From: UBA1715 sp045600045
Lineage (GTDB): Bacteria > Bacteroidota > Bacteroidia > Bacteroidales > UBA1715
NCBI GenBank assembly: GCA_045600045.1
Contig: JAZRXD010000100.1
Coordinates: 1 to 64,000, forward strand
Direction: 5' to 3'
Length of the DNA stretch: 64,000 bases
In this document: positions 1 through 7,432 of the stretch, one piece after another
Layout: each line of letters starts with the position of its first letter
Position numbering within the stretch: position 1 is the first letter of the stretch
Program-made: the position numbers and the translations under genes
The notes under the pieces: model-generated
Databases searched by the model: none
Told to the model about the DNA's origin: nothing
Seen by the model: only the letters and a program-made list of their open reading frames with translations

Positions 1-267
1 GGAAATCATATCATCCCTCATTTTATTCTGTTTTACAGTGGATTGAACATACTTGAGTTTTTTACTTTTATTTAACAATAACAATAATTTGTGTACGCAA
101 GGGACAAATTTAGCTTGAGTCCAATTAGCAAGTTGAGACATCCATATTAGAGTCCCAGCTGTCACCATTCCGTTTTTTATCAAGGTTTTTAATTCTGATT
201 CACGCAATGGTCCCACTTGACATCCATCAACAACAGTGTAATACAATTCTTTGGCACGATTAACCAT
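1..267 (-). CDS. GYF_2 (DUF4339) domain protein, partial at left edge
   Basis: The minus strand is open from an ATG at 267 to the window edge (89 codons, C-terminus missing). It starts MVNRAKELYYTVVDGCQVGP and continues with an ELKTLIKNGMV segment and TLIWMSQLANW. This is the GYF_2/DUF4339 pattern: aromatic-rich start, G-x-Q-x-GP, a helix, then T-L-V/I-W-x-x-x-x-x-W. A basic stretch (LNKSKKLKY) follows. Its start overlaps the stop of the preceding membrane-protein gene by a few bases, so it is the most distal visible gene of the accessory operon. GYF_2 domains are thought to bind peptides or proteins. The function is unknown and the fold call rests on motif reading only. Confidence 0.75.
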   Translation of the reverse strand, partial: MVNRAKELYYTVVDGCQVGPLRESELKTLIKNGMVTAGTLIWMSQLANWTQAKFVPCVHKLLLLLNKSKKLKYVQSTVKQNKMRDDMIS

Positions 268-619
268 TCTTTTTTGATGAATTATATAAAGAGTAAACAA
301 TCGCGATATTTATCAATGTTATTAACAGCATTATTGTAACAAAGAAAATGATATTATAAAGAAAGAAGGAGGCGACAATATTTGATATTATTATAATAAT
401 TGAAAATGTCCAAGCAACGGTTTTGATATTGGCAACTCTATGTCCACAATTGTAATCACAAGCCATAGCCGATTCTAAACAAAGAAAAATTGAGATTGTT
501 GCAATGATAAATGATAACCAATTACGGTAATCATCTTCTTTTGCAATCTCAAAACAAAGCAAACCCATAAGAGTACTAATTCCTAATACAATAAGTGTTT
601 TAACTACATTGATTTTCAT
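260..619 (-). CDS. Small four-helix membrane protein of the GYF_2/SPFH operon
   Basis: A roughly 119-residue hydrophobic protein with four predicted membrane segments: about residues 4-22, 34-50, 67-86 and 88-108. A polar loop between helices two and three contains CDYNCGH, a possible metal or disulfide motif. No family is recognised. I chose the ATG at 619, which begins MKINVVKTL and leaves a 10-base gap after the upstream GYF_2 gene. An ATG at 643 would add eight residues and overlap that gene by 14 bases. It lies between two GYF_2 protein genes on the same strand, so it may be the membrane anchor or target of these cytosolic domains. That role is inference. Confidence 0.6.
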   Translation of the reverse strand: MKINVVKTLIVLGISTLMGLLCFEIAKEDDYRNWLSFIIATISIFLCLESAMACDYNCGHRVANIKTVAWTFSIIIIISNIVASFFLYNIIFFVTIMLLITLINIAIVYSLYNSSKKNG

Positions 620-629
620 ATTGACGAGT

Positions 630-962
630 TTAAAGATTAGCATAAAGCAGGATTAGCTTTCCTATTTCTGGGACCTGAGTTGCTGGTAACCAACTCGATA
701 AGCCAGGTTTCCACACTAAAGAATCTTTGGTTACAAGTCCTTTTTGAATAAGGGTTATAAATTCTTGTTCTGAAAAAGGACCTGCTTGACTTCCATTAAT
801 AGATGCATACAATTGTACTCCAGCAGATGGAATCGGAGGTGGAGTTTGACTCCCTTGTTGATTTGGCATAACTGAATTCATCATACGTGGAATCTGATTT
901 GCGATGGTCATACCCATTCCCATCTCAATCATCTTATCAAATATATTATTATCATCTGTCAT
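630..962 (-). CDS. GYF_2 (DUF4339) domain protein
   Basis: 110 residues. An N-terminal Met/Asn/Gln-rich helix (about 1-40) and a short Pro linker (TPPPIP) lead into a GYF_2 domain at about 50-105. Its landmarks are LYASINGSQAGPF, EFITLIQKGLVTKDSLVW and GLSSWLPATQVPEIGKL. The linker and domain resemble the C-terminus of the SPFH protein two genes upstream, which suggests duplication or modular exchange inside the operon. It starts 10 bases after the preceding GYF_2 gene. There is no signal peptide, so it is probably cytoplasmic. It may dock to a Pro-rich partner, for example the PPPMPG tail of the SPFH protein; that is inferred, not shown. Confidence 0.75.
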   Translation of the reverse strand: MTDDNNIFDKMIEMGMGMTIANQIPRMMNSVMPNQQGSQTPPPIPSAGVQLYASINGSQAGPFSEQEFITLIQKGLVTKDSLVWKPGLSSWLPATQVPEIGKLILLYANL

Positions 963-971
963 AATTAACTA

Positions 972-1355
972 TTATTTAAGTTGTGCAAGGCAAGTTTTCA
1001 AATCTGTCCATTCGGACAATCCTGGCATCCATACTTGTGTGTCAACATTAATTACATCAGCTATTGCAAGTCCTTTGAGTTGTTCAAGTGTAAATGGACC
1101 TTTTTGAACTCCATTAACAATAGCAAAAAACTGTTGTTTCTTATTTTTACAATTGTCGTTTACTTCTTGTTTTTGGAATATAGGCAAAACTACATGCTGA
1201 GGTATATGTCCATTAGGCATCGAAGTCTGCATCGTTTGTATATTTTGCAAAGTCTGTTGTGCCAAACTCTGCATTGCATCTGACTGCGCCAAATTATCCA
1301 AAGTGTTAAATCCTTGATTATTCAAAAGTAAGGCATCAAAATCTAAAGCATCCAT
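972..1355 (-). CDS. GYF_2 (DUF4339) domain protein
   Basis: 127 residues. The N-terminus (about 1-60) is a Gln/Asn/Met-rich, probably helical segment (SLAQQTLQNIQTMQTSMP). A GYF_2 domain follows at about 74-125, with FFAIVNGVQKGPF, LEQLKGLAIADVINVDTQVW and GLSEWTDLKTCLAQL. The conserved Trp of the T-x-V-W motif is present here, unlike in the upstream SPFH gene. The start lies five bases after the TAA that ends the reading frame extending past the SPFH gene's TGA, so this gene was originally directly behind a full-length SPFH-GYF_2 protein. It is cytoplasmic with no membrane segment, and its function is unknown. Confidence 0.75.
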   Translation of the reverse strand: MDALDFDALLLNNQGFNTLDNLAQSDAMQSLAQQTLQNIQTMQTSMPNGHIPQHVVLPIFQKQEVNDNCKNKKQQFFAIVNGVQKGPFTLEQLKGLAIADVINVDTQVWMPGLSEWTDLKTCLAQLK

Positions 1356-1360
1356 ATCAA

Positions 1361-1471
1361 TTACATATTAGGCATAGGAGGAGGACATGCACTGCCTTGA
1401 GATGACTGAAACAAAACTGCTAAGGCTGGGATAGTACTGATTGGAGCCCAGTTAGGCATTCCGTTAGCTCA
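1361..1471 (-). pseudogene. Separated 3' end of the SPFH gene's GYF_2 domain
   Basis: After the TGA at 1469-1471 the frame reads ANGMPNWAPISTIPALAV and runs on to a Pro-rich tail (PPPMPNM) and TAA. This is exactly the second half of a GYF_2 domain. In the neighbouring copies the residue at the TGA position is Trp (S-L-V-W, T-Q-V-W, T-L-I-W). TGA differs from the Trp codon TGG by one base, so this is a recent nonsense mutation, a sequencing error or a readthrough site. TGA is a genuine stop elsewhere in the window (for example tilS), so a changed genetic code is unlikely. Confidence 0.7.
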
Positions 1472-2968
1472 AATCATTGTCTGGGCATTTATTTGACCAG
1501 CTTGAGCCATTTGCATCAACGCATTAATGTCACAAGGTCCATATTGTTGATTGTTTATATTAACAAAATATTGTACTGATGGAGCTCCAGGCATAGGCGG
1601 AGGTGTCTGCGCGGGTGAACCAGGCATCGGTGGCGGATTTTGGCCTTGAGGTTGGGATTGAGAAGGCATATTCTGATTAAGGGCAGCCCCCATATTGTTC
1701 ATCATATTACCCATTTGACCTGCTACAGCTGTCCCCATCATCATACTGGCCATCATTCCTGCAGGATTCATGTGACCATCACCACCAGTGAGATTCATAC
1801 CACCCATATCACCCATATTATTTAGACCTGTTTTCATAACATCGGCCTGTACATTAATTTGGTGTGCTCCCATATATGTTGATTCAGAAGCAAGGTTTGA
1901 TCTATGTTGTGCCGCTTCCGAAGCCATATTGGCACGGTTTGCAGCCGCTTGATTCATTAGGTTTGCTTGCTGAGCCGCAGCCATAGTCTGCTGATGCTGG
2001 GCGAATTGACTTTCCTCACGCATACGTGCCATCATATCTTCCTGATGACTCATCTGCATATTAGCCATACGAGAAGCTGTTTGGTTTCGAATATCAGCAT
2101 CAGTGCGCATCGTCTCACGCTGAATCTCATAACTGAGAAGAGCATTCTTTTCATTTTCAAGATTAAACATGTGTGTTTGTTTCTCAGTTATCCTTTTAAG
2201 ATTCTGATAACTTTCTGATTCTTCATCATAACGGATATCTGAGATGGTGACATCAGTAGCCAATACTCCGAAACGATTAGCTATCTTGTTTTGAAGTCGC
2301 GCTAATATATACTGACCCATTTCTCCAATAAGAGAATTGAAGTGCATTACAAAGATGCCAGTGTCTTTTGCTGCATTTGAGACAATTTGCTTTACTTCTT
2401 GAGTAAGAAGACTTTTCATCTGTTGCTCAAACTCAGACAAGGTTGTGTCATTTCCTCCCCAAGCCTCGAACATAGCTTTGATATATTCTTTCTGAGAAGG
2501 AACCTCAAAAACAAGTGAGCCTTTGATTGCTACTTGAATATCATAGGATTTGTATTCCGCTTCTGCTGGTACAATCCTAAAATATGGGATTGTGAACGGA
2601 ATTTCCATATTTCTAGCTAGGTTAAAATAGTAAACCTCAGCTTGAAAAGGAGTTCCGCCTGCATAAGCGGCACCAATAATTGATGACAGAATAGGAAGAT
2701 TTTCTGTTTTAATTATATCATTATATGGTCCCTTAATGACATCATACTCACCTTCCTTCTGCTGGTAGAGAAACACAGCAGCCTGTCCTGGACGGACACT
2801 AATACTACTTCCTGTACGAATAGCATTTTCCTTTTTCGTGGAATTAGCATCTTGTCCTGCAGGACGCCATTTCCAAATGAGGAAATCTTTCTCTTCACAA
2901 CGAATGGCATCCATCAATCCGCCTTCGTTTTTTTTACTAAAAAGTCCCATTTTATATTTCTTTTTCAA
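1469..2968 (-). CDS. SPFH (YdjI/COG4260-like) protein with C-terminal GYF_2 domain cut by a TGA
   Basis: 499 residues to the TGA. The N-terminal half (about 10-270) reads as the SPFH/band-7 family of COG4260 (B. subtilis YdjI type): GGLMDAIRCEEKDFLIWKW near the start, then RPGQAAVFLYQ, and an amphipathic segment ending in the LKRITEKQ region. Next come a Met/Gln/Ala-rich coiled coil (about 270-400), a Gly/Met/Pro linker with two PPPMPG repeats, and the start of a GYF_2 domain (QYFVNINNQQYGP). Family members normally end in a zinc ribbon; here GYF_2 replaces it. Translation stops at TGA (1469-1471), but the same frame stays open to TAA at 1361-1363 and supplies the rest of the domain. The start overlaps the upstream gene by ATGA. 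The likely role is a membrane scaffold in envelope stress. Confidence 0.8.
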   Translation of the reverse strand: MKKKYKMGLFSKKNEGGLMDAIRCEEKDFLIWKWRPAGQDANSTKKENAIRTGSSISVRPGQAAVFLYQQKEGEYDVIKGPYNDIIKTENLPILSSIIGAAYAGGTPFQAEVYYFNLARNMEIPFTIPYFRIVPAEAEYKSYDIQVAIKGSLVFEVPSQKEYIKAMFEAWGGNDTTLSEFEQQMKSLLTQEVKQIVSNAAKDTGIFVMHFNSLIGEMGQYILARLQNKIANRFGVLATDVTISDIRYDEESESYQNLKRITEKQTHMFNLENEKNALLSYEIQRETMRTDADIRNQTASRMANMQMSHQEDMMARMREESQFAQHQQTMAAAQQANLMNQAAANRANMASEAAQHRSNLASESTYMGAHQINVQADVMKTGLNNMGDMGGMNLTGGDGHMNPAGMMASMMMGTAVAGQMGNMMNNMGAALNQNMPSQSQPQGQNPPPMPGSPAQTPPPMPGAPSVQYFVNINNQQYGPCDINALMQMAQAGQINAQTMI

Positions 2969-3798
2969 TCATTATCCAGATCCTTATCATCATCAAGCAC
3001 CATCAGGATACCATACGATAATAGCGTTCCTGAGGCCATCATTATTGTTATGGTTTTCCATAATACCGACCACTCTGTTTGCACTACCACATATCCTATT
3101 GCAAGCGAAGCAAGAATCAATACTATGCCAATAATTACTTTTATGCTTTTTTTTAAAAACATCTTTCTATTTTGACTTGCTGTTAATTTATTTTGTCTAT
3201 GTATTGCTTCGTCCAAATTTTTTATAGCTGTGTTCAATAATTGATCGTTGGGAAACATCATTTTTGCCTTACGAGAACATTCGTGTAGTTTTGATACACA
3301 AGATTTTCCCAATACACCATTGAACCGATAATCTTTTTCTATGTCAATACCTTCCAAAATTGTTTGTAAATAATTCATAAGTTCTATAACATCACCTTTT
3401 GTAGTAGGGATGGGGAATTGATTAATGATCTTAGACATTTTTTTATAGTTCTTATTTTTTAAATCATTAGACAATTTTCGCACAAGAGAATTTGCCTCTA
3501 CACCTTCAAAAGCATATCCACATTCTGGACAAATCCCCAAATAAGATTGTACAATGGTTCCACACGCTGGGCATTTTTTTACATCGCCTATTTTATTTGA
3601 TTTTGGTGCAGATTGAGCCACTTTTTCCTTTTCTGTTTTTTCAAGTTCAACAAGTCTTGCATCCAACACCATTTCAAACTCGTCTAAATCAATTCCAAGA
3701 CTTTGTGCTTTTTTGAAAAGAATTTGTTTTTCTTTTTCTGTGAGGACCCCATCAGCTAATGCTGCATCAATAAGTTGTTCTAACTGTTCATTGTACAT
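2965..3798 (-). CDS. TerB-like/zinc-ribbon membrane protein
   Basis: 277 residues. The N-terminus (about 1-55) has a TerB-like or short acidic helical repeat (LIDAALADGVLTEKEKQILF, then a DLDEFEMVLDARL helix), as often fused to stress-system proteins. A zinc ribbon follows with Cys 76, 79, 90 and 93 (CPACG...CPECG), then a helical middle domain. Two membrane segments near the C-terminus (about 218-240 and 246-266) precede an acidic tail (LDDDKDLDND). It is the first gene of the SPFH operon, with a promoter-like box upstream, and overlaps the SPFH gene by four bases. The zinc ribbon missing from the SPFH protein may be supplied by this protein. The role is inferred as membrane-associated stress sensing or scaffolding. 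Confidence 0.7.
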   Translation of the reverse strand: MYNEQLEQLIDAALADGVLTEKEKQILFKKAQSLGIDLDEFEMVLDARLVELEKTEKEKVAQSAPKSNKIGDVKKCPACGTIVQSYLGICPECGYAFEGVEANSLVRKLSNDLKNKNYKKMSKIINQFPIPTTKGDVIELMNYLQTILEGIDIEKDYRFNGVLGKSCVSKLHECSRKAKMMFPNDQLLNTAIKNLDEAIHRQNKLTASQNRKMFLKKSIKVIIGIVLILASLAIGYVVVQTEWSVLWKTITIMMASGTLLSYGILMVLDDDKDLDND

Positions 3799-3831
3799 AT
3801 ATATATTGTATTAGTTTAATACTATTTATCA

Positions 3832-3859
3832 CAAAAATATTCCTTCCAAATCTAACAAA
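3832..3859 (-). promoter_or_regulatory. Promoter of the SPFH/GYF_2 operon
   Basis: On the minus strand TATTTTTG (3832-3839) fits the Bacteroidota -7 box TAnnTTTG. A TTTG at 3856-3859 sits about 16 bases upstream as a -33 element. The box is about 35 bases before the ATG of the TerB-like gene. Confidence 0.5.
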
Positions 3860-3891
3860 TAAGAAAATACCGTCTCCAATAGGTTTACATG

Positions 3892-4110
3892 TCAACCATT
3901 TGGCGACAGTTTTATTTCGTTGGAGTACAAGGCAAAAAAATCAAATTGAAGGATTTTGGAAATCCTAACCAGAGTGTCGGTATCTATAGATTTTTTAGAG
4001 AAGATTTTATATGCGTTGGTACGGCTACAGCCAAGTTGTCGTGCAAACCAAGCAACGGTTTTCTGTTGGTTGTGAAGTTCTTTTTCTATATGTTGTCCTA
4101 TATAAATCAT
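3892..4110 (-). CDS. Small XRE-type HTH regulator
   Basis: 72 residues. The pattern KTVAWFARQLGCSRTNAYKIF, then DTDTLVRISKILQFDFFALY, is a single XRE/Cro-like helix-turn-helix domain (about 8-62) with almost nothing else, like lambda-Cro-type repressors. The ATG at 4110 is overlapped by 9-bp repeats (AAGCGCGAA) that recur upstream and look like its own operator. It is divergent from nothing and reads toward the SPFH operon with an 80-base gap, so it may control that operon. This is inferred from position and not demonstrated. Confidence 0.7.
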   Translation of the reverse strand: MIYIGQHIEKELHNQQKTVAWFARQLGCSRTNAYKIFSKKSIDTDTLVRISKILQFDFFALYSNEIKLSPNG

Positions 4111-4112
4111 AA

Positions 4113-4212
4113 AAGCGCGAACCGTTCGTTAAATTGCTTATTTAAGTTTCGAAGGCTCTGGTAAACCATTGACGATGAATAAGCACGAAACAGTTCACGC
4201 TTAAAGCGCGAA
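4113..4212. repeat. Operator-like 9-bp half-sites AAGCRCGAA upstream of the XRE gene
   Basis: AAGCGCGAA occurs at 4113-4121 and 4204-4212, AAGCACGAA at 4181-4189, and the inverted form TTCACGCTT at 4194-4202. The last two form a near-perfect inverted repeat with a one-base spacer. The site at 4113 abuts the XRE start codon. This arrangement suits autoregulation by a small HTH protein. Confidence 0.45.
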
Positions 4213-4478
4213 CCTTTCACTTTCTTACCCTCTCGTCTATTAAAATTTACCAGATTTTACGAAACTAAGAAGTAAGAGCGTAAAGCTCAGTATGTTGTTA
4301 TTTATTTAATCTATGTTTATTCCTATAATTTTGTTAGTTGTTTTCATTTATTTTTTCTTGCAAACTATACTTTGGATTACTTCTGCCATATTGAGAGCAT
4401 CAAACTTTACTGCAATAAGTTTTTATTGAATCTTTAAGATAGTATTGCCGTTAAATATTTCTTTGCAAAGATAGAATT

Positions 4479-4607
4479 TTAGTTCTTTAAGCAACCAATT
4501 GGAACCACCAAAATACCATCATCTCGTCGATATGCGTATTTACCAGTTCCAGTAACTATCTTTATTGGAGCGTTTGAAGATTTTCTATTGGGGCGTTTGA
4601 AGATTTT
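4479..4607 (-). pseudogene. 3' remnant of an unidentified gene
   Basis: The minus strand reads KIVTGTGKYAYRRDD, then GILVVPIGCLKN and a TAA, with protein-like composition but only about 42 codons and no start codon; a stop lies at its 5' end inside a 23-bp tandem repeat. It looks like the C-terminus of a lost protein. The parent family is not identified. Confidence 0.35.
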
Positions 4608-4632
4608 TTATTGGAGTGTTTGAAGGTTTATT
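4564..4632. repeat. Three tandem copies of a 23-bp repeat
   Basis: Units begin at 4564, 4587 and 4610, with core ATTGGRGYGTTTGAAGRTTT. Copies differ at a few bases. It is too short and closely spaced for CRISPR. The repeat lies at the broken end of the gene remnant. Confidence 0.8.
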
Positions 4633-4646
4633 TACATATCAACTTT

Positions 4647-4679
4647 AAAAAAAAAAGAGATGCAATAATCACATCTCTT
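4647..4679 (-). terminator. Rho-independent terminator after hisD
   Basis: On the minus strand AAGAGATG, a short loop and CATCTCTT are followed by a run of about ten T. It lies just beyond the hisD stop codon and ends the hisG-nfeD-SPFH-hisD unit. Confidence 0.8.
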
Positions 4680-4684
4680 AATTC

Positions 4685-5977
4685 TTATCTCTTAATTCTT
4701 ATCTCTCTCAGTCTTACCGACACTGCATTTTTGTGAGCATCAAGCATTTCGGCTTCGGCCATAGTTTCGATTGTTGGTCCAAGTGTAGTTAATCCTTCTG
4801 GAATAATTTCTTGGAAGGTAATTTTACGTACAAAACTATCAAGAGAAACGCCACTATATGCTTTAGCATAGCCGTTTGTTGGCAATGTGTGATTCGTTCC
4901 CGAAGCATAATCGCCAGCACTTTCTGGTGAATAGTTTCCCAAAAATACAGAACCTGCATTCACAACTTTTTTGCTGAATTCAAATGCATTGCCAACCGAC
5001 AAAATCAAATGTTCTGGAGCATATTCGTTCATCATGGCAACCATTTCGTCTTGTGAATCGAAAACGACAATTTTACTATGTTGCACCGAAGCATCAACAA
5101 TTTCATTTCTCTTCAACACTGCCATTTGGCGTTCAACCGCTTGACGAGTTTCCTCGGCAATCCGTTTTGACGTGGTCAACAAAAATGCTTGACTATCTTT
5201 TCCGTGTTCGCATTGCGACAAGAAATCGGCAGCAATAAATTCTGGATTTGCTGTTTCATCGGCAATAATCATTACTTCCGACGGACCAGCAGGCATATCA
5301 ATGGCAACACCTTGGGTGCTTACCATCATTTTGGCTTTCATTACGAATTGATTTCCAGGACCGAAAATTTTGTAAACCTGTGGAATTGTTTCAGTTCCGT
5401 AAGCCATTGCTGCAATTGCTTGTGCGCCACCAACCTTGAAAATCTGCGTTACGCCAGCTTGTTTAGCTGCGTATAAAATTGCAGGGTGGATTGAGCCAGT
5501 TTTGCCTTCGGGCGTACAAAGAATAATTTCTTTACAACCAGCGATTTTTGCAGGAATTGCAAGCATCAGAATTGTCGAAAATAAAGGTGCGGAACCACCA
5601 GGAATGTACAATCCAACCTTTTCTATACCAACACTTTTACGCCAACATTTCACGCCGAATAATGTTTCGGTAACCGAAGGAATTTCTTCTTGACGTTCGT
5701 GAAATTTTGTAATGTTTGCGATTGCCACTTTGATGGCAGATTTCAATTTGTCGGAAACCAATGATTCGGCAACATTAATTTCTTGTTGCGAAACTTTAAG
5801 GTTTTCAATATTTGGATTGTCGAATTTACGACAGTATTCAAGTACGGCTTTGTCACCGTTTTCCTTTACATTATTTAAAATACCAGCAACAATTGGCTCT
5901 AATTCTGCATTTTCCAACAATGGACGTTTGAGTATTGTCGCCCAATCTTTTCTCTCTGGATTTATAAATGTTTCCAT
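4685..5977 (-). CDS. hisD: Histidinol dehydrogenase
   Basis: 430 residues, full length for HisD. It catalyses the last two steps of histidine synthesis, oxidising L-histidinol to L-histidine with two NAD+. Family signatures are GPGNQFVMKAKMMV, IDMPAGPSEVMIIAD, a zinc-ligand segment SQCEHGKDSQ (Gln and His), the catalytic Glu-His pair in EYAPEHLIL, and ESAGDYASGTNHTLPTNG with further ligands. It is the last gene of a minus-strand unit behind hisG, but an nfeD gene and an SPFH gene lie between the two. Four bases separate it from the SPFH gene, so co-transcription is very likely, and a terminator follows. It is probably controlled by the attenuator before hisG. Confidence 0.97.
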   Translation of the reverse strand: METFINPERKDWATILKRPLLENAELEPIVAGILNNVKENGDKAVLEYCRKFDNPNIENLKVSQQEINVAESLVSDKLKSAIKVAIANITKFHERQEEIPSVTETLFGVKCWRKSVGIEKVGLYIPGGSAPLFSTILMLAIPAKIAGCKEIILCTPEGKTGSIHPAILYAAKQAGVTQIFKVGGAQAIAAMAYGTETIPQVYKIFGPGNQFVMKAKMMVSTQGVAIDMPAGPSEVMIIADETANPEFIAADFLSQCEHGKDSQAFLLTTSKRIAEETRQAVERQMAVLKRNEIVDASVQHSKIVVFDSQDEMVAMMNEYAPEHLILSVGNAFEFSKKVVNAGSVFLGNYSPESAGDYASGTNHTLPTNGYAKAYSGVSLDSFVRKITFQEIIPEGLTTLGPTIETMAEAEMLDAHKNAVSVRLREIRIKR

Positions 5978-5980
5978 TTA

Positions 5981-6961
5981 CTATTTCTTTTTAGAATTCT
6001 CAATAACCGACATTGCCGTAGCTAAAACACTACTTACGTCTGTCATGTTTTGAGGAATAATCATTGTGTTGTTTTCTTTTGCTAATTTACCGAATTCGTT
6101 TAGATATTGTTCGGCAATGCGAAGGTTAACGGCTTCGGTACCATTTTCGGAACCGATTGCGGCGGCAATCTCGCGAAGTCCGGCCGCTGTTGCTTTGGCA
6201 ATTTGTTCAATTTCGCTGGCTTTACCGGCAGCTTCGTTAATTCTTCGTTGTTGTTCACCTTCGGAACGAGCAATCAATTCTTGTTTGTCGGCATTTGCCA
6301 CATTGATTTTTGCCTGCATTTCACCTTCCGATTTTGCAATCAACTCCTGGCGGGCTGCTTCGGCAGCATTTATTTTTGCTTGTTTTGCACCTTCCGATTC
6401 GGCGATGATTGCACGTTTCTCGCGTTCGGCACGCATTTGTTTTTCCATTGCGTCCTTAATGCTTTGCGGAGGCGTGATATTCTTTACTTCGTAACGAGTA
6501 ATCTTGATTCCCCAAGAATCGCTTGCCTTGTCAACGGCAGAAACAATCACCGAGTTGATTGAATCACGTTCTTCGAAAGTTTTGTCGAGTTCCAATTTGC
6601 CAATAACACTACGCATAGTTGTTTGTGCCAATTGTATAGATGCAAATCCGTAGTTGTCGATGCCGTACGACGCATTTTTCGGGTCCATTACTTGCAAATA
6701 CATAATTCCGTCAACTTCAACCGAGATATTATCGCGTGTGATACACGTCTGTGAAGGAACGTCGATTGCTTGTTCTTTTAATGAATGTTTATAAGAAACA
6801 CGATCAATAAAAGGAATAATCACATGAAAACCAGCAAGTAATGTCTCATGATATTTACCTAAACGTTCAACGATATAAGCTTCGCGTTGTGGAACGATTT
6901 TTAGACTTCCGGTTAGTACGAAAAATGCTAAAATACAGACAGCTATAAGAAATGTTACCAT
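5981..6961 (-). CDS. SPFH/band-7 membrane protein (QmcA/stomatin-like)
   Basis: 326 residues. One N-terminal membrane segment (about 1-20) is followed by a band-7 domain: VPQREAYIVERLGKYHETLLAGFH, with FIDRV and DVPSQTCITRDNISVEVDG motifs, at about 24-200. A long Ala/Glu/Lys coiled coil carries repeats of AKSEGEMQAKINVANADKQ type. It is the QmcA/YbbK kind of stomatin that forms membrane microdomain assemblies. The gene just upstream encodes its usual partner, an NfeD-like protein, 29 bases away. It is unrelated in sequence type to the YdjI-like SPFH protein at 1469-2968. It sits inside the histidine unit, which is unusual. Confidence 0.9.
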   Translation of the reverse strand: MVTFLIAVCILAFFVLTGSLKIVPQREAYIVERLGKYHETLLAGFHVIIPFIDRVSYKHSLKEQAIDVPSQTCITRDNISVEVDGIMYLQVMDPKNASYGIDNYGFASIQLAQTTMRSVIGKLELDKTFEERDSINSVIVSAVDKASDSWGIKITRYEVKNITPPQSIKDAMEKQMRAEREKRAIIAESEGAKQAKINAAEAARQELIAKSEGEMQAKINVANADKQELIARSEGEQQRRINEAAGKASEIEQIAKATAAGLREIAAAIGSENGTEAVNLRIAEQYLNEFGKLAKENNTMIIPQNMTDVSSVLATAMSVIENSKKK

Positions 6962-6990
6962 AATGATTACGTTTTATTTGGTTTTTAGAA

Positions 6991-7431
6991 TTATTCTTTG
7001 TTCTCTTTTTCTACGGTTAGTTTTATGCTTTTGCGATTTACAATGATGACGTTGTCACCTTTGTGGATAGTATCGGAGGAATTTGCATCCCATTTTGAAC
7101 CTTTGAATTCAACTTCGCCACGACTGTTTTCAAAGTCTGTTAAGGCTACAGCCTGTTTGCCAATGTATTCGTCGGCCAGTTCATCTGTTGATTCAATTTT
7201 TTTCTCAAAAAAACGTTTTTTGAGCATTTTTCTAAAGACAAGTAGCAAAACAATAGAACTTACGACAAAAATAACAAGTTGAGCTTCAGTTGATAGTGAT
7301 TCGAAAATCAATTTCGCAACGCCTGTAAATAAAGCTCCGCAACCAAAAAAGATTACAATAAAACCGGGTAGAATTAATTCCAATCCTACACCGATTATAC
7401 CACTTACAAGCCAAATAGTTGCAATATTCAT
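6991..7431 (-). CDS. NfeD-like membrane protein
   Basis: 146 residues. Two or three membrane segments (about 2-20, 26-45 and 52-70) are followed by a soluble C-terminal OB-fold NfeD domain: YIGKQAVALTDFENSRGEVEF, then GDNVIIVNRKSIKLTVEK. This is the short NfeD type without a ClpP-like protease domain. NfeD proteins pair with stomatins/QmcA in bacteria, matching the SPFH gene directly downstream. The start is one base after the hisG stop, so it is translated from the his transcript. Confidence 0.88.
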   Translation of the reverse strand: MNIATIWLVSGIIGVGLELILPGFIVIFFGCGALFTGVAKLIFESLSTEAQLVIFVVSSIVLLLVFRKMLKKRFFEKKIESTDELADEYIGKQAVALTDFENSRGEVEFKGSKWDANSSDTIHKGDNVIIVNRKSIKLTVEKENKE

Positions 7432-7432
7432 A

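Larger units (their letters stand above)
4111..4684. other. 574-base region without an intact long gene
   Basis: It holds a cluster of XRE half-site repeats (4113-4212), a possible 37-codon minus-strand ORF starting at a GTG near 4224 and ending in an ATGA overlap with the XRE gene, and a small inverted repeat near 4277-4289 (GAGC...GCTC). It also holds a TATCTTTG box on the minus strand (4466-4473), a gene remnant (4479-4607), a 23-bp tandem repeat (4564-4632) and the terminator of the his operon (4647-4679). Confidence 0.6.

Noticed and set aside
1469..1471. TGA reassigned to Trp
   Set aside because: TGA ends several intact genes here (for example tilS and the 122-residue secreted protein), so the standard code applies.
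4564..4632. CRISPR array
   Set aside because: The 23-bp units are directly tandem without spacers and number only three.
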